The notes: generated by a model from the letters alone, not told the origin. 64,000 bases of DNA from Paenibacillus chondroitinus NBRC 15376 (GCF_004000765.1 NZ_BILW01000003.1:186001-250000); one strand, 5' to 3'; numbered from the stretch's first letter, positions 27,721 through 36,942 are shown. Translations and numbers: made by a program.

Positions 27721-29259
27721 TTATTTGCTGTTTTTCCTGTCTTGATAGGACTTATTAAATTCATCTATCATCTTCATGTAATTGGCATCCGCTTTATACA
27801 TTTTTACCATCGCATCCCAGGATTCGATCGGCTCTTTCCCCATAATGACTTTGACCTTCATATCATCCATTTTCTTTTTGTAGTCTGGTCCCATTTTCAA
27901 GTCAATATCGGACATCAGACCAATGGATACATCAGGTACGCCATAATTCCCTCGTTCATCAACAATTTTCTTATTACGCTCGAAGGTCGCTTTCGGCATA
28001 CCCACGCGATAAGCCCATAAGTACGGATCGAATCTTTCGAAGATTTTGCCGAACGAGCTTTGCGATACACTGTCTTTCACCGCTTGCTCTGTCGCCGTTT
28101 TGAAACCGTCCACCACGGTGAAGTGGATATCCTTCAGGCCGTAACAAGCCAATTCGAAACCTTCCTCGGATGCGCCGTAATCCATCAACGCCAGGATTTT
28201 CTTCATTTTGGCTTCAGGAACTTTTTTAGGAATCACATACAGCCCTGCGAACCCGGAACCGGTAGGAACCATTTTACCTGCTGCACTTTCCAAATAAGTC
28301 ATAGCCACAAAATCCGCTTTCGGATCAAGCTTTTGCGCACCTTCCGTCGCACGGAAAACGCCTTCTGTGGTATCCACTTGGACACCGACTTTACCTGCTT
28401 TCGCCATGTTTTCAAAATCGGTTGTTTTCATAGCTACGAAATCTTCTGGCAATATTTTATCCTTGTACATCTTGTTAAGATAAATAAGTCCGTCTCTTGT
28501 TCCTTGTTCTAGATCGGTATCCACCAGTTTGCCGTCTTGCAATTTCCATTTGCCGTTACTTTTATTGAAAATATCTATGACTTTCTCCCAGTTCTTGCCG
28601 TTAAACCCGTACGTGTCGGCTTTCCCGTTCTTGTCGGGATCTTTGTCAACGAAAGCTTTTAAAGCGGCGTAGAACTCATCCATGGTGTGCGGCATTTTCA
28701 GCCCAACGTTATCCAACCAGTCTTGGCGGATATTAAAGAAGCTGCTTCCATGCAGCGGTCTTACCGACGGCAGGATATATTGCTTGCCGTTTACTTTGAC
28801 ACTGTCCATTATTTCTTGCGGGTAAGCCGATAAATTTTTATAATCCTTCAAGTACGGCGTCAAATCCCAAAAAGCACCTTGCTTGATCATAGTGATCGCC
28901 TGCGTTTGCTTCATGTCTTTGATTTTCATCAAATCCGGCATATCGCCTGAAGCTAACATGACATTCTGCTTCTCTTCCCACGCATTCGGAGATGCCCAAG
29001 TAATCGTCAGCTTCGTATTCGTGCGCTTTTCGAATTCCTTGGTCACGGGGTTATCGGCTGCTGGTGGTTCCGGTGTGCTAAACTCCGTAAAAATGCTGAT
29101 TTCCGTTGGTGGACCGTTGTCTGCTGCAGCTCCCTTTCCTGTTCCTGTTGTGGAAGCCGGTGCTCCGCCTGAGCAAGCCGACAGAACTGATGCTGCCATC
29201 ATGAAAGTTAACGATACAGGCACCGCTTTGCTCGTCATTGACCTCTCATTTCTTTTCAT
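27721..29259 (-). CDS. Extracellular sugar-binding lipoprotein (LplA type), module 3
   Basis: A 512-residue lipoprotein. The signal sequence ends in the lipobox LSAC at about residue 29. The CUT1 binding domain contains the conserved KDPDKNGKADTYGF loop. GGAGGG stands 5 nt before the ATG. It follows the two permease genes in the module 3 operon and lacks a neighbouring ATPase gene, as in modules 1 and 2. The substrate is unknown. Confidence 0.9.
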   Translation of the reverse strand: MKRNERSMTSKAVPVSLTFMMAASVLSACSGGAPASTTGTGKGAAADNGPPTEISIFTEFSTPEPPAADNPVTKEFEKRTNTKLTITWASPNAWEEKQNVMLASGDMPDLMKIKDMKQTQAITMIKQGAFWDLTPYLKDYKNLSAYPQEIMDSVKVNGKQYILPSVRPLHGSSFFNIRQDWLDNVGLKMPHTMDEFYAALKAFVDKDPDKNGKADTYGFNGKNWEKVIDIFNKSNGKWKLQDGKLVDTDLEQGTRDGLIYLNKMYKDKILPEDFVAMKTTDFENMAKAGKVGVQVDTTEGVFRATEGAQKLDPKADFVAMTYLESAAGKMVPTGSGFAGLYVIPKKVPEAKMKKILALMDYGASEEGFELACYGLKDIHFTVVDGFKTATEQAVKDSVSQSSFGKIFERFDPYLWAYRVGMPKATFERNKKIVDERGNYGVPDVSIGLMSDIDLKMGPDYKKKMDDMKVKVIMGKEPIESWDAMVKMYKADANYMKMIDEFNKSYQDRKNSK

Positions 29260-29288
29260 AAGAACCCTCCTCTTTCATTATAAAAAGA

Positions 29289-30179
29289 TTATCCTTTCAC
29301 CGAACCCAGCATGACGCCTTTGGCAAAATGCTTTTGCAGGAACGGATAAACACACAGGATTGGCAGAGTCGCAATGACGACAGCAGCCATTTTTAAAGTT
29401 TCGGTAGGGATGCTTTGTTCGGCCATCATCTCTGCTGCAGCAGCCCCTCCTGCTTGCGTCGATGAGTCGATTAACATATTGCGGAGCACGAGCTGAAGCG
29501 GCCACTTGGTGTAATCATTAATGTACAACACCGCACTAAAAAAGGTGTTCCAATACGCCACTGCGTAGAATAATCCAAATGCGGCAAGGGCAGGAAGTGA
29601 TAAAGGAAGGACAATGCGGAAGAAGACACCGATATCCGTGGAGCCGTCAATGATGGCGGACTCTTCTAATTCAACAGGGATGCTGTCGAAAAAGCTTTTC
29701 ATAAGAATAACGTACCACCCGCTTGTCAGCACCGGTAGAATTAAGGACCAAACACTGTTAATCAAGCCCAAGTCGCGAACCAACAGGTAAGGTGGGATCA
29801 GTCCCGGACTGAACAAAAGGGTGATCAGTATCAATAACATGATCAGTCTTCTGCCCTGCAACCGCTTACGGGATAACCCATAGGCCAGTGCAGCAGTAAT
29901 CACAAGGCTGAGAGCTGTTCCGACAGTTGCCAGAAAACCACTGATCATCGTTGCATTTTGAAAGGCTGAAGTAGATAACAAATATTTGTAAGAATCCAGT
30001 GTCCATTTCTGCGGAAATAAGAGATAACCCTGCTTTTGGATGTATTCTGCTGGATCCGTAAATGAAACGACAAACACATAATAAAGCGGAAAAATCGTAA
30101 TGATCGCTATGATACCGAGCACGATAATATTCATCGTATCAAATAAACGCTCGCTTAAGCTTCGACTCATCATTCTCAC
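29289..30179 (-). CDS. Carbohydrate ABC transporter permease (YtcP type), module 3
   Basis: A 296-residue six-helix permease with the EAA loop PVELEESAIIDGSTDIGVFF and the C-terminus KGVMLGSVKG that marks this subfamily. It starts 23 bp after the stop codon of the partner permease gene and ends 29 bp before the start of the binding-protein gene, so it is cotranscribed. Confidence 0.93.
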   Translation of the reverse strand: MRMMSRSLSERLFDTMNIIVLGIIAIITIFPLYYVFVVSFTDPAEYIQKQGYLLFPQKWTLDSYKYLLSTSAFQNATMISGFLATVGTALSLVITAALAYGLSRKRLQGRRLIMLLILITLLFSPGLIPPYLLVRDLGLINSVWSLILPVLTSGWYVILMKSFFDSIPVELEESAIIDGSTDIGVFFRIVLPLSLPALAAFGLFYAVAYWNTFFSAVLYINDYTKWPLQLVLRNMLIDSSTQAGGAAAAEMMAEQSIPTETLKMAAVVIATLPILCVYPFLQKHFAKGVMLGSVKG

Positions 30180-30202
30180 CCCGTTTCCCGTATTTGCGGA
30201 GA

Positions 30203-31168
30203 TCAGTACACGCCTTCTTCACCAAATCGTTTGGCCAGTTTATTGGCTCCAATTACCAGAATTAATCCAACCACAGATTTGAACAAGCCGACGGCGGTGC
30301 TGAAACTAAATTGCCCTTGCTGAATACCCAAACGGTAAGCATAGGTTTCAAAAACATCGGCCACATTGGAAACGGCGCCATTCATCATCAGAAATACTTG
30401 CTCGAACCCAACATCCATGATGTGCCCGAGCTTGAGGATGAAAAGTACGATAATGACACTTCGAATCGCAGGCAGCGTTACGTGCCAAGCTTGCCGAATA
30501 CGGCCCGCTCCGTCTATTTTCGCCGCTTCATATAGTCCAGGATCGACCCCCGCGATAGCAGCAAGGAAAATGATCGTTCCCCATCCCGCTTCTTTCCAGA
30601 CGTTCTGCACGGTAAGCAGAATCCAGAAACTGTTTTCATTCGTTAAAAAGTCGTATTTGGCAGCCCCTAAACTGACTAGCATCTTATTAATAATCCCCGA
30701 TGATTGCGATAACAACAAGAAAGTAATTCCTGCGATAATAACCCACGAAAGAAAGTGCGGCATGTAGACGATGGATTGGATCCACTTTTTGTAAACTTCA
30801 TTACGTAGTTCATTCAGCAGAAGTGCAAGTAGGATGGGCAGCGGGAAAAAGAATACCAGACTTAACAAGCTGATGGCCATCGTATTTCGAAATAATAAGT
30901 AGAAGTCTTGATTGGAGAAGAAGCGGATAAAATGGTCAAAGCCAACCCATGGGCTTCCCGATACCCCCATATATGGGGAGTAATCTTGAAAGGCGATCAC
31001 GACTCCCCACATCGGGACATACTTGAAGATCAGGAAAAACAACACACCTGGAGCAATTAACAAATACAGAAATTTATCTCGTCTAAGTCCATGCAGCACA
31101 TGTTTCCATCTGCTTTGCGGGACAGCTTCCGGGATACTACCCAGATGCCATTCACTCTGAGCTGCCAT
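30203..31168 (-). CDS. Carbohydrate ABC transporter permease (LplB type), module 3
   Basis: A 321-residue LplB-like permease. A cytoplasmic N-terminus with basic residues is followed by six hydrophobic segments, and the EAA loop reads LYEAAKIDGAGRIRQAWHVT. It follows the two epimerase genes with an 18-bp gap and precedes the other permease, consistent with a long operon. Confidence 0.92.
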   Translation of the reverse strand: MAAQSEWHLGSIPEAVPQSRWKHVLHGLRRDKFLYLLIAPGVLFFLIFKYVPMWGVVIAFQDYSPYMGVSGSPWVGFDHFIRFFSNQDFYLLFRNTMAISLLSLVFFFPLPILLALLLNELRNEVYKKWIQSIVYMPHFLSWVIIAGITFLLLSQSSGIINKMLVSLGAAKYDFLTNENSFWILLTVQNVWKEAGWGTIIFLAAIAGVDPGLYEAAKIDGAGRIRQAWHVTLPAIRSVIIVLFILKLGHIMDVGFEQVFLMMNGAVSNVADVFETYAYRLGIQQGQFSFSTAVGLFKSVVGLILVIGANKLAKRFGEEGVY

Positions 31169-31186
31169 TTGCCCTGCACCTCCTAT

Positions 31187-31990
31187 TTACTTGAAAAGCG
31201 ACTTCGCATAAGCAAGATCTTCGGTGATGTAGCGGTCCTTATTGGCCAAATCCGTGTACTCTGCAGTCAAACAAATGACACCGGCATAGTTTCGTGCTTT
31301 CACATAGCTGGCAATTCTCGGCCAGTGCGCCATGCCGTGCCGTCCGGTCGTGAAATGACGTTTCCACTCCGCTGTTTCCGCCTCGGGTCCATTACTTCGT
31401 TGAAAAAAACCATTTTTCAAATTCACCATCGCCAGATGGGACCATACGATGTCCAAACCATATTCAGGCTGCTGCCCAGCGAATGCATCGTGCGCAGCAT
31501 CCCAGACGACGCCGATATGCTCGGGGTTTATTGGATGCATCAACTGCATAATGCCGTTCGAATCGATGATGTAGTTTCCGTAATGCTGCTGAATTCCGAC
31601 CTTTACGCCATACTTTTCGCAAAGCGGGACAATCGCCTCCAGCTTCCGCCTGGTCCTTTCTTCCGTCGCCTTATATCCGTCCTGATCGATATTGACCATG
31701 ATTCGGATCAGCGATACACCGGCTTCCGAGCATGCGGCAAAAATCGATTCATCCGTTGAAGCGGTAACGCTATAAATGTTGACACCTTGCTCGTTTAACT
31801 GCTTGGCAAATTGCGGCAGTGTTTTCCAAGCTGTCTCTGGCTCTACCTGAAACCCGTCTCGAATCGGAAGCTCAATGCCGTCAAATCCAATTCGGCTTAC
31901 AAAGCTGGCCAGCTCAGGAGCCGTTTTATCTTTCCAATGTTTCACAAACAGTGAAAACGAATATGGTTTTTTCGAATCCGAATGATCCAC
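31187..31990 (-). CDS. Sugar phosphate isomerase/epimerase (TIM barrel), GTG start
   Basis: A 267-residue xylose-isomerase-like TIM-barrel protein. Acidic and histidine metal ligands are suggested by GIELPIRDG, GIQQHYGN, VVWDAAHDAF and VNLKNG. I start it at the GTG at 31990, where GGAGG (32005-32001) lies 10 nt upstream; the longer frame back to 32071 would overlap the preceding gene by 47 bp and begins with an unrelated-looking peptide. With the next epimerase it forms a paralogous pair at the head of module 3. It probably epimerises or isomerises a keto sugar before or after oxidation. Confidence 0.85.
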   Translation of the reverse strand: MDHSDSKKPYSFSLFVKHWKDKTAPELASFVSRIGFDGIELPIRDGFQVEPETAWKTLPQFAKQLNEQGVNIYSVTASTDESIFAACSEAGVSLIRIMVNIDQDGYKATEERTRRKLEAIVPLCEKYGVKVGIQQHYGNYIIDSNGIMQLMHPINPEHIGVVWDAAHDAFAGQQPEYGLDIVWSHLAMVNLKNGFFQRSNGPEAETAEWKRHFTTGRHGMAHWPRIASYVKARNYAGVICLTAEYTDLANKDRYITEDLAYAKSLFK

Positions 31991-32024
31991 AGCCGCCCGT
32001 CCTCCCTCTCCCTCAACGCACTTC

Positions 32025-32963
32025 TTATACATTAACGTTAGATTTTGTGATGCTAAGCAGGTGCTGCACATCGTTATAACACTGCTGAGCTAGTTCGGTA
32101 TGTACGGGAAGATCGGAGCCAGGCTTGCTCACACTTTCAACGGTGAGGTAACCGTTGTATCCGATTTGTTCCAGCCCCCGGAACACTTCATACCAATCAA
32201 TCCCACCTTGATTAATAAGCCGATGACAGAAGTATTGCTCATCTTGCTTATCCTGCTTCGGTATGACTCTATGATAGCGGCCGATATGCGGCACATAATC
32301 GCTATATTCGAAAGCCCAAGGATACTGGTTGCCTTGCAGCTTCACAATATCCTTAATATGAACGTTGAGGAGATACGGTTTTAAACGTTGAATAGTTGCG
32401 ATCCCATAATCGGTCGGCACCTGATACAAGTTAACCGGATCCATGATCAGCCCAACATTGCTGCGCCCTACTGCTTCTACAAAAGCGATGGAGGAATCGG
32501 CATGATCACAAAGCGTTCCGTGATGCATTTCGATAACCGCCCGAATATTTCGGCTGTTTGCCGCATCGGCGCATTGCTGGAACCACTTGACGGCCTTAGC
32601 AAAGTCCTCCTTGGACACCTCATCGGAATGCTGGAAGCCCGGGTTCAATCGCATCATGCCGCATCCAATGGTTGAGGCAAAATGGAGATAGCGCTCCCAC
32701 TTCAGAAATTCCGCATGGTTTTCCGCTTCCGTATTACAGGCAAAATTCCCAACAAAAAGGGATAGATTGATTGGAGTAAGCCGATAACCTACGAGCAAGC
32801 TTCTTATTTGCTCCGCTCGTTCTTGCGAGATATGGCCGTCTTTTAATTCACCGACACCACGGATCTCGACGCCTTCATACCCAATAACAGCTGCATCTTT
32901 CAAAAAATGCTCAATGGTTGAATCATCATACATATTACCGCCTAAAACGATCATTGTTCTCAT
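32025..32963 (-). CDS. Sugar phosphate isomerase/epimerase (TIM barrel)
   Basis: A 312-residue member of the same broad fold. The visible motif positions are EGVEIRGV near the N-terminus, IEMHHGTLCDH (metal histidine/aspartate), IMDPVNLYQV, and NVHIKDI and GYLTVES near the C-terminus. It is the first gene of the eight-gene module 3 operon and is divergent from the ROK repressor gene. A cre-like sequence overlaps the region just upstream of its start. The substrate is not readable. Confidence 0.87.
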   Translation of the reverse strand: MRTMIVLGGNMYDDSTIEHFLKDAAVIGYEGVEIRGVGELKDGHISQERAEQIRSLLVGYRLTPINLSLFVGNFACNTEAENHAEFLKWERYLHFASTIGCGMMRLNPGFQHSDEVSKEDFAKAVKWFQQCADAANSRNIRAVIEMHHGTLCDHADSSIAFVEAVGRSNVGLIMDPVNLYQVPTDYGIATIQRLKPYLLNVHIKDIVKLQGNQYPWAFEYSDYVPHIGRYHRVIPKQDKQDEQYFCHRLINQGGIDWYEVFRGLEQIGYNGYLTVESVSKPGSDLPVHTELAQQCYNDVQHLLSITKSNVNV

Positions 32964-32976
32964 CCCGCCCTTTCCG

Positions 32977-32991
32977 TAATAGCGCTTTCAA
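32977..32991 (-). promoter_or_regulatory. cre-like site before the module 3 operon
   Basis: The minus strand reads TTGAAAGCGCTATTA, one mismatch (position 14) from WTGNAANCGNWNNCW. It lies only 14 nt before the ATG of the first gene, so CcpA bound there could block initiation or early elongation. Confidence 0.45.
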
Positions 32992-33007
32992 TAGTATGAG
33001 GATATCA

Positions 33008-33072
33008 TAAATTAAACTCGCAACTTATGTCAACATTTAAATTAAGTTATTGGTTTATCCACTTAAATTAAT
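33008..33072. promoter_or_regulatory. Candidate ROK repressor operator region
   Basis: AAATTAA occurs three times (33009, 33039, 33065) within 63 bp in the divergent intergenic region, and TTAAGT/ACTTAA form an inverted pair (33041-33046 and 33061-33066). ROK repressors of the XylR/NagC type bind AT-rich inverted half sites between divergent genes, so this is the most likely place. Confidence 0.35.
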
Positions 33073-33197
33073 TATTATTGCTAGAAAAACATTGATCTTT
33101 GTTCTTATTTTTATTAAAGTAAGCTCATTACCACTATTCGTATGGGTTCAGGTATAATCGGTTTAATTACATAATGATATAGCGACGGTGAAAACAC

Positions 33198-34403
33198 ATG
33201 ATAAATCCATATAAAAGCGATCAAAAGGGTACCAAAACCAGTATCATTCAAGCTTTGCGTATGCACGGTTCCATGCCTCGCATTAAATTGACCAAAGTTA
33301 CGGAACTGAGCAGAGCGACCATCTCTTCCACGATTTCCGAGCTCATGGATTGTAAGCTGGTCCAAGAAACAGAAAAAGCCCCTTCAACGGGAGGCCGTCC
33401 AGCTATTTCACTAGAGCTTGTCCCAGGATCACCGGGCATTATGGGCGCTGATCTCGATAATCAAGTATGGACGTTAGGCGTGTTTGATTTACTTGGGAAT
33501 GTCATTCATCTTACGAAAATACCTGTCAGCTCTCCCCTGCCCGAGATCGCGATTCAGGAGTTAACGGAGCAAACGGAAAAATTTGTTAAAGAATTAAAGA
33601 TTGGCATCATCCAATTGTTCGGTCTGGGAGTGCCTGGTCTTGTCGATACAAGAAGAGGTATTATTAAAAGCGCTTCCGATTTGGGCTGGTCGAACGTGGA
33701 GATTGAGGACATGGTAAGTAAAAAGCTTGGCTGGCCCACTATAGCCATCAACAGGCACCGTGCCCGTGGACTTGCCGAATGCCGCTTCGGTTCAGGCAGC
33801 AGCTATAAGCATATGATCTACGTCGGGGTCGGTTCCGGGATTGCTGCCGGAATTTTTAATGATCGACAATTGGTTTCAGGTTCGTTCGGCGGAGCAGGTG
33901 AACTCGGACATATTACGGTTGAGCCGGACGGACCCGTATGTCCATGTGGAAATAACGGTTGCTTACACCTCTATTCAACGGCTTCGGCCATTGAACAGGA
34001 AGCGCGCAGGCAGCTCCGGTCCGGACAGGAAGACAGTGTGCTCAACCGTGTGATAGCCGGAAACGATCTGCAAATTCTGCAAGCAAAGGACGTTTGCTTA
34101 GCTGCAGACCAAGGTGATGCTTTAGCCTTACGCATCATTAACCGCGCCGCCACGTATCTCGGGATCGCGTTGGCTAATGTGGTCAACCTGCTCAATCCGG
34201 AGGCGATCATTCTTGGAGGATCCATCCCCAGCATGTGCAGCACATATGTCCAAACTGCTTCAAAAGTTATGAAGCAGCGGTCCATGTTAGCCCTCTCTGC
34301 CGGGATCGCCGTGGATACGGCCGTTTTACCCGAAATTGGCGGTGCACTCGGCGCGATTAATTTTGCGCTTGATCAACATTTTTCTTTTACTATGATTCAG
34401 TAA
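33198..34403 (+). CDS. ROK-family transcriptional repressor (XylR/NagC type)
   Basis: A 401-residue protein with an N-terminal winged helix-turn-helix (about residues 12-60, LSRATISSTISELMD) and a ROK sugar-kinase-like domain. The zinc-binding signature is present as GHITVEPDGPVCPCGNNGCL. The kinase-like active site region AGELGHI is kept, but these proteins normally sense sugars rather than phosphorylate them. It is divergent from the module 3 operon and is the natural candidate regulator of it. A strong hairpin terminator follows. Confidence 0.92.
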   Translation: MINPYKSDQKGTKTSIIQALRMHGSMPRIKLTKVTELSRATISSTISELMDCKLVQETEKAPSTGGRPAISLELVPGSPGIMGADLDNQVWTLGVFDLLGNVIHLTKIPVSSPLPEIAIQELTEQTEKFVKELKIGIIQLFGLGVPGLVDTRRGIIKSASDLGWSNVEIEDMVSKKLGWPTIAINRHRARGLAECRFGSGSSYKHMIYVGVGSGIAAGIFNDRQLVSGSFGGAGELGHITVEPDGPVCPCGNNGCLHLYSTASAIEQEARRQLRSGQEDSVLNRVIAGNDLQILQAKDVCLAADQGDALALRIINRAATYLGIALANVVNLLNPEAIILGGSIPSMCSTYVQTASKVMKQRSMLALSAGIAVDTAVLPEIGGALGAINFALDQHFSFTMIQ

Positions 34404-34419
34404 ACCATGGATTAACGTT

Positions 34420-34462
34420 AAAAGCCTCCAGCCCACTGAGAGTGGTTCTGAAGGCTTTTTTA
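34420..34462 (+). terminator. Intrinsic terminator of the ROK gene
   Basis: AAAAGCCT...ACT (34420-34437) pairs with AGT...AGGCTTTTTT (34441-34462), with two small internal mismatches, followed by a T-run. It is 16 bp after the stop codon. Confidence 0.88.
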
Positions 34463-34509
34463 GTTTCACACGATCCCTTATGTATACGTCAAGTGTAATT
34501 ACATCTCAA

Positions 34510-35472
34510 CTAGGCTGCTTTTGCTGTGTGGCCGTTCACACCGTAGCTTTTAGCCAGACGTTGCCCGAATATTGCCGCCAGAATTTGCTGAAACAGCATG
34601 CCTGCGACAACAGGAAGCGCCACTGGCGGCGGAAAAAAGCTGATGGCGAGCACCGCGCCTGCACTTAAATTTCGCATCCCGGAATTAAACGTTAAAGCTA
34701 TCGTAACTTCGCGTTCCCATTTCATCATCCGTGACACCAGCCACCCTGCCAAGTAACCGATGGTCGCACTCGCGAAAGCGATTACAATGATTTTGACCAA
34801 TTGGCCATTCATGTTTTTCAGATAAGGAGCTATAACCGAGGAATTAATCGCGACGACCACAAAAAGCCCTATTTTTGAAAAAGGCGCAAACCTGGGTCCC
34901 CATGTGGTTTTAATTCTCCCTTTTGTCCACTGATTCAGGAACGTGCCGATCAATGAGGGAATCACGACCATTAGAAATAATCCTCTCATAATGTCCCATT
35001 GGTCCATATGTACCTTCGCTCCAACGATGAGTGAAAGACTAAGTGGCACAATAAAGGGAGACAGAAGCGTGTCCAGCAAGATCAGTGCCAAAGTAAGCGC
35101 TATATTCCCCCCGTAAATAGTGACCCATACCAGGCTAACTACACCGGTAGGAATAACGAATAGGAGAACAAAACCAGTCTGAGTCAAATCATCTCCCGGG
35201 AAAAAAAGCGAGCCGGCCGCCCAACCAAGCAATGGCATGGCAAGATGCAGAATGATAAAGTTAGCGACAATCGGCAGCGGATGCATCATGACCTTCTGTA
35301 AATCTTTAAAATTAGAGCCAATACTACCGAAGAACGTCATCAGCGCAAAAATCCACGGCACCAGAAAGCTCAGATTGTGCAACCAAACACTGCAAATTAG
35401 CCCAACAATAACAGCCGTTGGCGTAACAAAAGGCATGGCTTTCTCGAGAACTTTATTCAATCGGATAAGCAT
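34510..35472 (-). CDS. Bile acid:sodium symporter (BASS)-family transporter
   Basis: A 320-residue membrane protein with about nine or ten hydrophobic helices and the BASS-type pattern in which two discontinuous segments cross (for example FNSGMRNLSAGAVLA in the second half and VIPTGVVSLVWVT in the first). Members move organic anions such as keto acids or bile acids with sodium. The ATG at 35472 is preceded by AAGGAGG with 7-nt spacing; the GTG two codons earlier is too close. It stands alone. The substrate is unknown. Confidence 0.85.
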   Translation of the reverse strand: MLIRLNKVLEKAMPFVTPTAVIVGLICSVWLHNLSFLVPWIFALMTFFGSIGSNFKDLQKVMMHPLPIVANFIILHLAMPLLGWAAGSLFFPGDDLTQTGFVLLFVIPTGVVSLVWVTIYGGNIALTLALILLDTLLSPFIVPLSLSLIVGAKVHMDQWDIMRGLFLMVVIPSLIGTFLNQWTKGRIKTTWGPRFAPFSKIGLFVVVAINSSVIAPYLKNMNGQLVKIIVIAFASATIGYLAGWLVSRMMKWEREVTIALTFNSGMRNLSAGAVLAISFFPPPVALPVVAGMLFQQILAAIFGQRLAKSYGVNGHTAKAA

Positions 35473-35562
35473 ATACACCCCTCCTTTCTCTTTTGATAAG
35501 GATTCATTTTAATTACGAAATCATTGTAGCACAATTGCGAGTCTGGAAACTTACTAAATTAA

Positions 35563-35597
35563 AAAGACTTCCAACCACATGGGCGAAAGCCTTTTAA
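35563..35597 (-). terminator. Terminator of the flavodoxin-fold reductase gene
   Basis: On the minus strand AAAAGGCTTTC pairs with GGAAGTCTTTTT across a short loop, ending in a T-run. It lies 11 bp after the stop codon. Confidence 0.7.
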
Positions 35598-35607
35598 CTA
35601 AACGTTC

Positions 35608-36144
35608 TTAAACCATCACAACGGGTTTCACCGTTTTGAGATGCTGAACATAATCTTGGGCGCTTTTTGCTACACGATCATCTGTCGCATTCGACGTATC
35701 GTTCAGAGCAAAGTGCGGCAAATACGAGGCGCTAATAAAATGAGCAAGCGCTTCTACCGGGCGCAGCATCTCTTCCAATGTAAAGCGATTGGATCCGCTT
35801 TTTGAATACGACTCTTTGGTACCATACGTCGAGATCGCAGCACCGATTTCTTTTCCTGCGAGTTTACCTTCCGGTCCATAAGCCCACCCGTATAATAATA
35901 CGTTGTCAAACCACTTTTTCAATAATGGCGGAGTGCTGTACCAATAAAACGGGTATTGAAAAATAATGCGGTCATGCGACTCCATTAACTTCTGCTCTTT
36001 AGCAACATCGATATTTTCGTCTGGGTACGTTTTGTATAACTCATGGATGGTGTAATCCGTTTGATCTTGCAGAGCCTTCACCCATGCTTTATTCCATGTG
36101 GATCCTTCCAAGTTCGGATGCGTAACGATGACTAAAGTTTTCAT
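35608..36144 (-). CDS. NAD(P)H-dependent flavodoxin-fold oxidoreductase (KefF/YwrO family)
   Basis: A 178-residue flavodoxin-fold quinone reductase. The FMN phosphate loop THPNLEGSTWNKAW is at the N-terminus, and FQYPFYWYSTPPLLKKWFDNVLLYGWAYG is the characteristic flavin/substrate stretch (about residues 60-90). The enzyme probably reduces quinones or other electrophiles using NAD(P)H. It is preceded by a palindromic operator (36265-36282) and by a TetR gene on the same strand, suggesting the repressor controls it. Confidence 0.9.
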   Translation of the reverse strand: MKTLVIVTHPNLEGSTWNKAWVKALQDQTDYTIHELYKTYPDENIDVAKEQKLMESHDRIIFQYPFYWYSTPPLLKKWFDNVLLYGWAYGPEGKLAGKEIGAAISTYGTKESYSKSGSNRFTLEEMLRPVEALAHFISASYLPHFALNDTSNATDDRVAKSAQDYVQHLKTVKPVVMV

Positions 36145-36264
36145 TTTATTTGCCTCATTTCATCATTGATTTCGTGTGAATTTACGATGGACGGCACACT
36201 CATTTACCTTCATTATTTTTCTTTAATTCTCAAGAAATGATACGCCATTTAGAATATAATTGCT

Positions 36265-36282
36265 TTACCTACTAAAAGGTAG
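36265..36282 (-). promoter_or_regulatory. TetR-type operator, copy 1
   Basis: TTACCTACTAAAAGGTAG carries the TACCT/AGGTA dyad. A near-identical 18-mer (16 of 18 positions) lies before the SDR gene at 43763-43780. It sits between the TetR gene and the flavodoxin-fold reductase gene it probably controls. Confidence 0.7.
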
Positions 36283-36299
36283 TCATAATATAAAAACAA

Positions 36300-36327
36300 T
36301 CCGCCTTTTTTTCAAGTTAAGGCGGAT
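36300..36327 (-). terminator. Terminator overlapping the end of the TetR gene
   Basis: TCCGCCTT (36300-36307) pairs with AAGGCGGA (36320-36327). On the minus strand the last codons and stop of the TetR gene form one arm, and the hairpin is followed by TTGTTTTTAT. Confidence 0.8.
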
Positions 36328-36884
36328 AGCAAACCCTCGACAATCATATCAAACTTTTTGACATCGCTAAAACTTCTTGCAAGCAGCTGCGCGCCTTGAA
36401 GTGAAGCCAGAAATTGATGGGCTCTTACATCTGCGGCACCTTCAAACTTGAGCTGGCCATCACGCCGCCCCTGCTCCAGCACACGTTCCAACCAGTCTAA
36501 ATTCGATGTGAAGAATTGAGCTAATCCATCTCGAACCTTGCCGGATAGTGTAGCTAGATCCGTCGATAACATAACGCTTAGACAAGTACGATAATCTTGG
36601 ACTGGACCACTGTAAAGTAAAGTGAATTTGCGCAGTTTCTCCAAACTATGCTGAGTATCCAAATCAATTTGTGCGACGTAGGTAATAAAATTTTTTTGAT
36701 ACCGTGTAATCAGTGCTTCTCCCAGATCCTCTTTGTTAGGGAAATAATAATGAATACTGGCATTCCGTATCCCTACTTTGTCTGCAATGTGTGAATAGCT
36801 AAAACCGTTAAATCCAAATTGCTGCACAAGCGACTGAGCGGTATCTAAAATAAATTCTGCTGTATTTTTATTATTTTTATCCAT
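36312..36884 (-). CDS. TetR/AcrR-family transcriptional regulator
   Basis: A 190-residue regulator. The N-terminal helix-turn-helix reads GFSYSHIADKVGIRNASIHYYFPNKEDLGEAL in the usual TetR form (given here as the segment at about residues 25-57), and the rest is a helical ligand domain. Its gene is divergent from a LysR gene and upstream of the flavodoxin-fold reductase gene. The palindrome 36265-36282 right after it and its twin at 43763 are candidate operators. Confidence 0.9.
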   Translation of the reverse strand: MDKNNKNTAEFILDTAQSLVQQFGFNGFSYSHIADKVGIRNASIHYYFPNKEDLGEALITRYQKNFITYVAQIDLDTQHSLEKLRKFTLLYSGPVQDYRTCLSVMLSTDLATLSGKVRDGLAQFFTSNLDWLERVLEQGRRDGQLKFEGAADVRAHQFLASLQGAQLLARSFSDVKKFDMIVEGLLSALT

Positions 36885-36942
36885 AAATAAATTCTAGCTT
36901 TCAGTAGATAGCATGTCAACATGCAAGGTAATCTCTTATCAT

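Noticed and set aside
28060-28512. 150-residue plus-strand frame
   Set aside because: Antisense of the module 3 binding-protein gene; Phe/His/Arg-rich composition typical of a shadow frame.
31091-31759. 222-residue plus-strand frame
   Set aside because: It lies wholly opposite the LplB-type permease start and an epimerase gene with clear family motifs; a shadow of those.
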